Below are positions 1 to 5,467 of a stretch of 20,499 nucleotides of DNA, piece by piece. Position 1 is the first letter of the stretch. Each line of letters starts with the position of its first letter. The DNA is taken from NCBI GenBank assembly GCA_910587785.1, contig CAJUOA010000061.1, positions 1 through 20,499 on the forward strand. Direction: 5' to 3'. Source of the DNA: an uncultured Oscillospiraceae bacterium (GTDB lineage: Bacteria > Bacillota > Clostridia > Oscillospirales > Oscillospiraceae). Below the pieces are notes generated by a model that saw nothing but the letters and a program-made list of their open reading frames with translations, was not told where the DNA came from and did not search any database. The translations under genes were made by a program, and so were the position numbers.

Positions 1-204
1 GACGCCGGCTCCATCGGCAAGCGCTACCGCCGTCAGGACGAGGTGGGCACCCCCTTCTGCATCACCGTGGACTTTGAGACCGTGGGCGACGAGAAGACCC
101 CCGCCGATGGCTGCGTCACCGTCCGGGAGCGGGACACCATGCAGCAGGTGCGTATCCCCATTTCTGAGCTCAAGGCGTATCTCACAGAGAAATTGGCCTA
201 TTGA
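1..204 (+). CDS. glyS: Glycine--tRNA ligase, C-terminal end (partial)
   Basis: This is the last 67 residues of a reading frame that enters from the left edge and stops with TGA at 202-204. The peptide reads through the motifs GKRYRRQDEVGTPFCITVDF and VTVRERDTMQQVRI. These match the anticodon-binding domain at the C terminus of the homodimeric bacterial/eukaryotic-type glycyl-tRNA synthetase, the cytosolic enzyme that charges tRNA-Gly. The catalytic core and start lie outside the window. The acetyltransferase gene begins 7 bases after the stop, so the two are probably co-transcribed. The family call is strong. The symbol glyS (also glyQS) follows common usage for the single-chain enzyme. Confidence 0.93.
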   Translation, partial: DAGSIGKRYRRQDEVGTPFCITVDFETVGDEKTPADGCVTVRERDTMQQVRIPISELKAYLTEKLAY

Positions 205-211
205 TCCAGCT

Positions 212-1072
212 ATGGAGCTTCAATTTTCCAAGCAGGTGAGGCACAGCGCCGCCCTGCGCGCCGCCTACAACGCCCTGACGCAAGAGACCTACGGCTTCTC
301 CTTTGAGCCCTGGTATCAGGCCGGGTACTGGGGGGACGCCCACGTGCCCTACACCCTCTTCGACGGCGGGAGGGCTGTTTCCAATGTCTCGGTCAACCGG
401 ATGGAGCTTCTGCTGGACGGGCAGGCCCGCTCCTGTGTCCAGCTGGGCACGGTGATGACTGCTCCGGCGTACCGGGGGCGGGGCCTCTCCCGCCGCCTGA
501 TGGAGGCGGTCCTGGCCGAATGCGCCGGGGAGACGGTGTTCCTCTTCGCCAACGAGAGCGTCCTGGAGTTCTACCCCAGGTTCGGCTTTCAGAAAAAGGC
601 CCAGGTCCGGTTTTCCATGGACCTGGGCCGTCCCCGGGGGCGGGGCAGAAGGCTGGACATGGCCTCCGCCGGGGACCGGGAACTGCTGTTGAGACATTAC
701 AAAAAGACGAATCCCTTCTCAAAAATACAGACCGTCAACGGAGAGAATCTGCTGATGTTCTACTGCGCGGGCCCCATGGCGGAGTGCGTGTCCTACCTCC
801 CGGACTTCGACGCCGTAGCCGTGGCGGAGGCCGAGGGGGACGTGCTCCACTGCTACGACGTCTACTGCGGGGCCGGACAGAGCCTCCCGGACATCCTGGA
901 GGCCCTGGCGCCTCCGGGGACCCGGCGGGTCCGGCTGGAGTTCACCCCCGTGGACCCCGCGCCCTTTGAGACCTCCCCGGTGCCGGATGAGGAGGATGCC
1001 ATGTTTGTTTTGAACGATACGGGTATCTTCGGCTGGGAGCCGTTCCTCTTCCCGGTCATTTCCCATACGTGA
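212..1072 (+). CDS. GNAT-family N-acetyltransferase
   Basis: This is a 286-residue protein. Residues 78-104 carry the acetyl-CoA binding segment of the GNAT fold, with the Q/R-x-x-G-x-G/A-like motif YRGRGLSRRLM at 87-97. The typical FYPRFGF ending of motif B lies at 120-126. The C-terminal half (about 140-286) is a second domain of the kind seen in two-domain GNATs and has no motif I can name. The substrate cannot be predicted. I chose ATG 212, just after the glyS stop, because a start at 74 would overlap glyS for 130 bases in another frame and add a low-complexity peptide. No separate promoter is visible, so it is probably transcribed with glyS and ended by the hairpin at 1094-1127. Confidence 0.88.
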   Translation: MELQFSKQVRHSAALRAAYNALTQETYGFSFEPWYQAGYWGDAHVPYTLFDGGRAVSNVSVNRMELLLDGQARSCVQLGTVMTAPAYRGRGLSRRLMEAVLAECAGETVFLFANESVLEFYPRFGFQKKAQVRFSMDLGRPRGRGRRLDMASAGDRELLLRHYKKTNPFSKIQTVNGENLLMFYCAGPMAECVSYLPDFDAVAVAEAEGDVLHCYDVYCGAGQSLPDILEALAPPGTRRVRLEFTPVDPAPFETSPVPDEEDAMFVLNDTGIFGWEPFLFPVISHT

Positions 1073-1093
1073 GCGGGCAGGCGGCGCACGATA

Positions 1094-1127
1094 AAAAATG
1101 TGTGGTGCATAAGCACCACACATTTTT
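1094..1127. terminator. Bidirectional intrinsic terminator
   Basis: This is a perfect 15-bp inverted repeat: 1094-1108 pairs with 1113-1127 around the loop ATAA. The stem has a GC-containing core flanked by five A on the left and five T on the right, so it can terminate both the rightward GNAT transcript and the leftward transcript ending at 1135. Confidence 0.85.
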
Positions 1128-1134
1128 CTTCCTG

Positions 1135-1551
1135 TCATTTCGAGGGAATGGGGGATGTCGTTGGGTCCAGCGGCGGCGGCACGATTTGGCTCAGCCTCTC
1201 TTCCGACTCCGCGTACTCCTTCTTGCTGTGGCCATGGCTTTGATCCGTGCAGTTGACAATACACCAGTGGGTGTGATGCTCAAAATCGGTACAACCCGTG
1301 TCCATGCACCTCATGCTGGTATAAAATCCAATAAGCGCGTCCGGGTCCTCCTGCCGTATCTTGTCAAATACCGGGCCAAGTTTGTCCCAGGGAACCCGCT
1401 CCGCCTGCTGCTTTGTGGTAAACCCCTTAAAATTGGCAAGCTCTTCATCTGTTGCCAGCCTCGGAGAAGTATGTTTGACCACCATGACAGATACGGCAGC
1501 AATGACTGTCAGGAGAAGGCACCCGATCAGACCAGATTTCCTTCTGCGCAT
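1135..1551 (-). CDS. Membrane-anchored Cys/His-rich hypothetical protein
   Basis: This is a 138-residue protein that I do not recognise. Residues 1-26 are a basic N terminus (MRRRK) followed by a hydrophobic stretch, so it is an uncleaved anchor or a signal peptide. The rest is hydrophilic. Residues 82-108 hold a dense cluster of possible metal ligands: C82, C87, H92, H93, H95, C97, C101, H106 and H108. The C terminus is Pro-rich. The ribosome binding site GGGAGGAG lies 6 bases before ATG 1551. It starts 29 bases after the Cys-rich exported protein ends and shares that gene's promoter, which suggests the two act together on the outer face of the membrane. Metal binding is inferred from residue spacing only. 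Confidence 0.7.
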   Translation of the reverse strand: MRRRKSGLIGCLLLTVIAAVSVMVVKHTSPRLATDEELANFKGFTTKQQAERVPWDKLGPVFDKIRQEDPDALIGFYTSMRCMDTGCTDFEHHTHWCIVNCTDQSHGHSKKEYAESEERLSQIVPPPLDPTTSPIPSK

Positions 1552-1580
1552 TATATTCTCCTCCCTTACTACTTTGGATT

Positions 1581-1970
1581 TTAATAGTTATTCCAAATAT
1601 ATTCTATATTATTCGGAAAACATGGCTGGGATATGTTTGTACAGCTCCTGAGCCCGGTCGCGTGACTTTGATCTGCTCCGCAGTATCTGTTGCAGTTTGG
1701 GCAAACAAATACCCAGCCTACCACTGACAGATCATGATAACGGGTAGTATCCCTTGGGCAGAGGGACCTCGTTACATGTGTAAATTCAGGATACAATACA
1801 CGTCTGCACTCAACAAAACAATAAGGGCACCCCGCCGCCAGGGGCATAATCCCCTCATCCCTAGTAATCGGGCACTCATCGTCACTCTCCAAATCACAAG
1901 CATACGCCGTAACAGACAGCACCCCCAGCGCCAACATGAGGACCAGCGCCAACGAAATCGACCTTTTCAT
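1581..1970 (-). CDS. Exported cysteine-rich hypothetical protein
   Basis: This is a 129-residue protein with a clear signal peptide: MKR, a hydrophobic core at residues 5-20, and a likely type I cleavage at AYA|C near residue 24. The mature part has eleven cysteines (25, 33, 48, 51, 55, 71, 90, 93, 97, 110, 117). They include two CPxC motifs (CPYC 48-51 and CPNC 90-93), each followed four residues later by another Cys. This suggests a repeated zinc-ribbon-like or disulfide-rich unit. The ribosome binding site AAGGAG precedes ATG 1970, and a promoter lies at 2019-2047. The family is unknown to me. Its gene and surroundings are richer in AT than the neighbouring DNA. Confidence 0.72.
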   Translation of the reverse strand: MKRSISLALVLMLALGVLSVTAYACDLESDDECPITRDEGIMPLAAGCPYCFVECRRVLYPEFTHVTRSLCPRDTTRYHDLSVVGWVFVCPNCNRYCGADQSHATGLRSCTNISQPCFPNNIEYIWNNY

Positions 1971-2018
1971 TTTGCCTCTCCTTCTAAAATAAATTTTGAA
2001 GGGGCCCTCCTGTTGTTT

Positions 2019-2047
2019 ACTATACCATATGTTTCTCCTTTTGTCAA
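2019..2047 (-). promoter_or_regulatory. Sigma-A promoter of the Cys-rich gene pair
   Basis: On the minus strand TTGACA (2042-2047) and TATAGT (2019-2024) are separated by exactly 17 bases. Transcription would start near 2012, leaving a leader of about 40 bases before ATG 1970. Confidence 0.82.
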
Positions 2048-2093
2048 CTGGGTAATTCGGTCACTTCGTACAAACCCGCCGTCTCCGGCAAAA

Positions 2094-2123
2094 GGCCTCC
2101 GCAGACCGTAGTCCGCGGAGGCC
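2094..2123 (-). terminator. Intrinsic terminator after the membrane protein gene
   Basis: A 9-bp GC-rich inverted repeat (GGCCTCCGC, 2094-2102, with 2115-2123) is extended by GAC/GTC inside the loop. It is followed on the minus strand by TTTT (2090-2093). It lies 14 bases past the stop at 2137. Confidence 0.75.
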
Positions 2124-2136
2124 CTTTCTCAGTTTC

Positions 2137-2916
2137 TCACATCATCTTCGTGGTGTAGTACGCCAGCTCGGCAAAGAGGGCAATGCCCAGCACCCACATG
2201 AGGTAGTAGGCCACAGCCGGGACCACCAGCGCCGCAGCTACGCCCACAAAGCCCACGCCCAGCCCGGCGTAGAGGATGCGGTAGTCGCACTCCACGGAGA
2301 AGACCCGGATCTTGAGGAGCTTTCCCTCCTCCGCCTGGGCCTTGCGGACCAGGTAAGCCGCCGCCGCGAGCACCACCGCGCCCACCACGGTACCCACCAG
2401 GACGGGCACCTTCCAGGTGCCGGAGTCCGCCGCCGCGCCCCGGACCCACACAGTGAACATGGACCCCGCAAGGGCCGCCGTGCACAGGAAGCACTCGTGC
2501 TGGTAGAGCAGGTACACCAGAGCCAGCACCGCCAAAATGGGCACCAGGATGCACATGGTGGTCACGCCCTGTCCATTGGAGAAGAAGTGGGTGATGATCC
2601 AGCCGGACACGAACAGGAAGGCCCCTACGCCGCCGACCCAGGTCATGATGGTGCGCAGCTTCTTGTCCTCCCGCTTCCACCAGCCCACGCCCGCGCCTGC
2701 CACGGCCGCGGCCAGGCCGATCCAACTGCCCCAGCGCAAAAGCTGGTGCCAAACCAGCATGGACCCCACGGACCCCGCCACATAGCCCCGGTAGACGATG
2801 AAGAGGTACACCTCCGCGGCAAGGCCCAGCAGGAACACGTTAAAGACCCGCTGTAAGGTCTGATTTTCCTGTCTCTCTCTCTCTGCCCGCTTCTCACTGA
2901 TCGATTTTTTAGCCAT
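2137..2916 (-). CDS. Polytopic membrane protein of unknown function
   Basis: This is a 259-residue protein. A charged N terminus (residues 1-20, rich in K, R and E) is followed by about seven or eight hydrophobic segments (near 24-42, 62-80, 88-110, 118-138, 141-158, 170-190, 211-233 and 234-254). No catalytic or transport motif is visible. Residues 140-145 (HECFLC) carry a Cys-x-x-Cys at a predicted membrane boundary. I chose ATG 2916 because GGAGGAG lies 8 bases upstream, whereas the longer frame from 2961 would begin within the promoter's transcribed leader without a ribosome binding site. It is a single-gene unit with its own promoter and terminator. No function is proposed. Confidence 0.8.
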   Translation of the reverse strand: MAKKSISEKRAERERQENQTLQRVFNVFLLGLAAEVYLFIVYRGYVAGSVGSMLVWHQLLRWGSWIGLAAAVAGAGVGWWKREDKKLRTIMTWVGGVGAFLFVSGWIITHFFSNGQGVTTMCILVPILAVLALVYLLYQHECFLCTAALAGSMFTVWVRGAAADSGTWKVPVLVGTVVGAVVLAAAAYLVRKAQAEEGKLLKIRVFSVECDYRILYAGLGVGFVGVAAALVVPAVAYYLMWVLGIALFAELAYYTTKMM

Positions 2917-2970
2917 TATAAAAGCTCCTCCGAACGGTTGATACGTCATATACAGACACAATGCTGGACC

Positions 2971-2999
2971 ATTCTATCAGATTTTGTCCCATTTTGCAA
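2971..2999 (-). promoter_or_regulatory. Promoter of the membrane protein gene
   Basis: On the minus strand TTGCAA (2994-2999), a 17-base spacer and TAGAAT (2971-2976) form a sigma-A-type promoter. The bases TG sit one position before the -10, giving an extended -10. The leader to ATG 2916 is about 48 bases. Confidence 0.72.
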
Positions 3000-3034
3000 G
3001 AGAAAATGTGGACGGTTTTTGGAACGAGAAAATG

Positions 3035-3119
3035 TTGGGCTCGCCCAAGCCCGCCAGGGCTCTGCCCTGGACCCGGCAGGGACGCTGTCCCTGCACCCTG
3101 CCAGGGGCTGAGCCCCTGG
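3035..3119. repeat. Cluster of four consecutive hairpins
   Basis: Four perfect inverted repeats follow each other downstream of the MreB-like gene. They are TTGGGC/GCCCAA (3035-3048), CCAGGGC/GCCCTGG (3054-3070), GCAGGGAC/GTCCCTGC (3076-3094) and CCAGGGGC/GCCCCTGG (3101-3119), with loops of 2 to 3 bases. The blocks resemble each other but are not identical, with arm changes that keep pairing. This is typical of dispersed palindromic (REP-like) elements. No T-run follows on either strand, so it is a poor classical terminator, but it could stabilise or end the leftward transcript ending at 3130. Confidence 0.7.
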
Positions 3120-3129
3120 ACCCGCAAAC

Positions 3130-4149
3130 TCAGTTCACCTGCCGCCGCCGGGAGAGGTTGATGGTGCCCTCCTGCATGTCGGTGATCATATCCAAGCTCT
3201 TGCCGGTGCCCTCGGCCACACAGGCGATGGCGTTGTCCGCCACAGTGGTGACAATGCCCGTGCGGGACTCGATGAGCTTGTCGAAGCCCTCCACCAGGCT
3301 GCCGCCGCCGGTCATGACGATGCCGTTGGTGGACACGTCCGCCACCAGCTCCGGCGGGGTGCGCTCCAGCACGGAGTGGATGCTCTCCAAAATGCGCTCG
3401 CTGGGCTCCTCGAAAGCCTCCAGCATCTCGGAGGAGGTGACGGTGATCGTCTTGGGCAGGCCCGTAAGCAGGCAGCGGCCCTTCACGTCCATGGTGGTCT
3501 CCTCCTCCTTGGGATAGACGCAGCCGATGGCGATCTTCATCTTCTCCGCCGTGCTCTCGCCCACCAGGATGTTGTGCTTGCGGCGCATATACTTGACCAC
3601 CGCCTCGTTGAACTGGTCCCCCGCCACCTTGATGGAGGAGGACTCCACCACGCCGCTCAGGGAGATGACGGCGATATCGGCGGTGCCGCCGCCGATATCC
3701 ACGACCATGTGCCCGTCGGGCTTGGTGATATCGATCCCCGCGCCGATGGCGGCGGCCACGGGCTCCTCAATGAGGTACACCCGCCGGCACCCGGACTGGA
3801 TGCCCGCGTCCACCACGGCGCGCTCCTCCACCTCCGTGATGCCGGAGGGGACGCAGATGATGACCCGGGGCTTGAAGACCATGAACCCCGCCACCTTGCG
3901 GATAAATTCCTTGAGCATCCGCTCGGTCATGTCGTAGTCGGAGATGACGCCCTCCCGCAGGGGGCGGATGGCCACGATGTTCCCCGGGGTGCGCCCCAGC
4001 ATCTGCCGGGCCTCCTCGCCCACCTTCAGGAGCTTGCCGGTGTTCTTGTCCATCGCCACCACGCTGGGCTCGTTGAGGACGATGCCCTTGCCCTTGACAT
4101 ATACCAAAACGGAAGCGGTACCCAGATCGATCCCGATATCCTTTGCCAT
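3130..4149 (-). CDS. mreB: MreB/Mbl-family rod-shape actin homologue
   Basis: This is a 339-residue bacterial actin that polymerises on the inner membrane and guides lateral wall synthesis. The actin-fold ATP-binding motifs are intact: phosphate 1 (DIGIDLGTAS, 4-13), phosphate 2 (DIGGGTADIA, 151-160) and the adenosine motif (TGGGS, 280-284). The stretch around residues 20-66 (KGKGIVLNEPSVVA and GEEAR-x-M-x-GRTPGNI) reads closest to Mbl-type paralogues as I recall them, so the exact paralogue is uncertain. No mreC or mreD lies beside it, which also fits an mbl-like stand-alone gene. I chose ATG 4149 (GGTGGAG upstream). A GTG at 4161 would start inside that ribosome binding site. It has its own promoter. 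Confidence 0.93.
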   Translation of the reverse strand: MAKDIGIDLGTASVLVYVKGKGIVLNEPSVVAMDKNTGKLLKVGEEARQMLGRTPGNIVAIRPLREGVISDYDMTERMLKEFIRKVAGFMVFKPRVIICVPSGITEVEERAVVDAGIQSGCRRVYLIEEPVAAAIGAGIDITKPDGHMVVDIGGGTADIAVISLSGVVESSSIKVAGDQFNEAVVKYMRRKHNILVGESTAEKMKIAIGCVYPKEEETTMDVKGRCLLTGLPKTITVTSSEMLEAFEEPSERILESIHSVLERTPPELVADVSTNGIVMTGGGSLVEGFDKLIESRTGIVTTVADNAIACVAEGTGKSLDMITDMQEGTINLSRRRQVN

Positions 4150-4217
4150 AATACTCTCCACCTCGTCAGTCGTAATTTCTATTCTTAGCAGAATGTCCGC
4201 TTATACTCTAAAATATC

Positions 4218-4246
4218 ATTATACTCAGCCTGTCCAATTTTTGCAA
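4218..4246 (-). promoter_or_regulatory. Promoter of the MreB-like gene
   Basis: On the minus strand TTGCAA (4241-4246) and a perfect TATAAT (4218-4223) are separated by 17 bases. The predicted leader to ATG 4149 is about 62 bases. It lies directly after the comF stop, so the MreB-like gene can be expressed independently of the XRE-comF pair. Confidence 0.78.
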
Positions 4247-4260
4247 GGGATTGGCGGACT

Positions 4261-4974
4261 TTATTTTTTAATTTTCGCCGAATTTTCCGGGGCATCCGCC
4301 CCGTTTTTCGGTCCTTTCCGCCTGTGCTCCCCGGCGAGGGCCGCGCAGGAGACCGACGCCGCTCCCGCCTCCATCAGCGTCCGGGCGCAGGCGGCCATGG
4401 TGCTCCCGGTGGTGCAGACGTCATCCACCAGGAGGAACCGCCGCCCCTTCACCCGCTCCGGATGTGGCACGGTGTAGACGTCCCGGACGTTCCTCGCGCG
4501 CTCCGAGGGATCGGTCAGGGAGGACTGGGCTCTGTTATGACGGATCTTGCGCAGCGTTGGTTCCGCCCTCAGACCCAGAATTTTCCCCGCCGCCCGGGCG
4601 ATGAGCCGGGCCTGGTCGTAGCCCCGCCGGAAATTCCGCAGGGGGCTGACGGGGACGTATGTCACCGCATCGAAGGGCCCCTCCAGCACCTCCGACGCCG
4701 CGCGGGCAACGAAGCGGCCGAAGACCTCCGCCCGCCAGGGCTTCCCGTTGAACTTCAGCGCGTGGACGCCCTCCGGCACCGGGCCGTCGTAGTAGAGGGC
4801 CGCGGCGCAGGGGAAGCCCTCCCCGCCTATGAAACGGAGCCTTGCGTCTCCCTCCCGGTACGGGAGGTCCCCTTCGCAGTCCGGGCACACGCCGTCCCCC
4901 TGGGCGTCCATGAGCCGCCCGCAGAAGGCGCACCTGGGCGGGAAGAGGAGGTCCCGGAGCAGATCCTTGCCCAT
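4261..4974 (-). CDS. comF: ComF-family phosphoribosyltransferase-like protein
   Basis: This is a 237-residue cytosolic protein. An N-terminal zinc ribbon is formed by C15, C18, C30 and C33 (CAFC and CPDC). Residues 102-125 have the ComF-type segment VPVSPLRNFRRGYDQ. The PRPP-binding loop of type I phosphoribosyltransferases is VDDVCTTGST at 183-192. ComF proteins support DNA uptake and single-strand DNA handling in competent bacteria, but no other competence gene is in view. The start is either GTG 4977 or ATG 4974. I chose ATG because AGGAGGAG then lies about 6 bases upstream, and its first base overlaps the stop of the XRE gene (TGATG), which indicates translational coupling. The C terminus is low complexity. 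Confidence 0.9.
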   Translation of the reverse strand: MGKDLLRDLLFPPRCAFCGRLMDAQGDGVCPDCEGDLPYREGDARLRFIGGEGFPCAAALYYDGPVPEGVHALKFNGKPWRAEVFGRFVARAASEVLEGPFDAVTYVPVSPLRNFRRGYDQARLIARAAGKILGLRAEPTLRKIRHNRAQSSLTDPSERARNVRDVYTVPHPERVKGRRFLLVDDVCTTGSTMAACARTLMEAGAASVSCAALAGEHRRKGPKNGADAPENSAKIKK

Positions 4975-5207
4975 CACCGCTCCTCCTCCTGCCCGGCCCG
5001 AGGATAGGGGCGGCGCTCGTCCGTGAGCCCGGCCAGGTAGTCCATGCTGGTGTCCAGGGCCAGGGCGATGCGCCGGAGCTGTTCGTAAGTGTAATAGCGC
5101 TTGCCGGTCTCCAGCTTGGAGTAGTCGCTCTGGTCGATGCCGGTGAGCATCTGCATCTTGATCTGGGTGTAGCCCCGCTCTTTCCGCAGGGCCTGTAGTC
5201 TCGTCAT
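4974..5207 (-). CDS. XRE-type helix-turn-helix regulator coupled to comF
   Basis: This is a 77-residue protein that is almost entirely one Cro/CI-type HTH domain (residues 2-58). The recognition region reads TGIDQSDYSKLETGKR (22-37), and the usual end of the fold is ALALDTSMDYLAGL (48-61). I chose ATG 5207 because TGAGGTGA lies just upstream. Earlier candidates (GTG 5216, ATG 5213) overlap that ribosome binding site. The stop overlaps the comF start, so regulator and ComF are made from one message. Two direct repeats upstream (5234-5268) are candidate binding sites. It has no sensor domain, so its signal is unknown. Confidence 0.88.
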   Translation of the reverse strand: MTRLQALRKERGYTQIKMQMLTGIDQSDYSKLETGKRYYTYEQLRRIALALDTSMDYLAGLTDERRPYPRAGQEEER

Positions 5208-5233
5208 TTGCATCACCTCATTGATTATGGCTG

Positions 5234-5268
5234 TTTGACCTATCTGTATTAGGGGGATTTTGACCTAT
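5234..5268. repeat. Direct repeats TTTGACCTAT in the divergent XRE/phosphorelay intergenic region
   Basis: Two identical 10-base copies lie at 5234-5243 and 5259-5268, 25 bases apart start to start. They sit 27-61 bases upstream of the XRE start codon, in the 260-base gap between divergent transcription units. The position suits an operator, but which protein binds is not known. Each copy contains TTGACC, but I see no matching -10 at the right distance. Confidence 0.55.
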
Positions 5269-5377
5269 TTTGGGTTTTCTTGCCCGGGAGGGCGCGGCGG
5301 AATGCCCTGATGCGGGCCCCGAGCCCCTGTTTGGAGCATCTCACGGCGGCCTTGACGGTTTTTTTCTCTCCAAGCCC

Positions 5378-5406
5378 TTGCCCCGGACGCAAAAACCTGC
5401 TATAAT
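5378..5406 (+). promoter_or_regulatory. Extended -10 promoter of the phosphorelay operon
   Basis: A perfect TATAAT at 5401-5406 is preceded by TG one base upstream (5398-5399). A weak -35, TTGCCC (5378-5383), lies 17 bases before it. Transcription would start near 5413, leaving a leader of about 55 bases before GTG 5468. Confidence 0.72.
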
Positions 5407-5467
5407 AATCGAAATTATCCGCCCGTGGGACCTGCCCCGGGCGGAGGGCAATCTATAGAAAGGGGGC

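Noticed and set aside
3035..3119. The hairpin cluster as a CRISPR array
   Set aside because: The units are palindromes of different sequence with spacers of only 5-6 bases, not identical repeats with unique 30-base spacers.
4150..4161. GTG 4161 as the start of the MreB-like gene
   Set aside because: That GTG lies inside the ribosome binding site used by ATG 4149, and family members start with the short lead before DIGIDLGT.
5352..5357. TTGACG as a -35 box for the phosphorelay operon
   Set aside because: The nearest good -10 (5401) is 43 bases away, far beyond the workable spacing. The extended -10 explains the promoter better.
5380..5467. A possible c-di-GMP riboswitch in the leader of the phosphorelay operon (GACGCAAA is present at 5386-5393)
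   Set aside because: That string lies upstream of the predicted transcription start, and the paired stems and the GGCAAACC-type core of the GEMM-I fold are absent.
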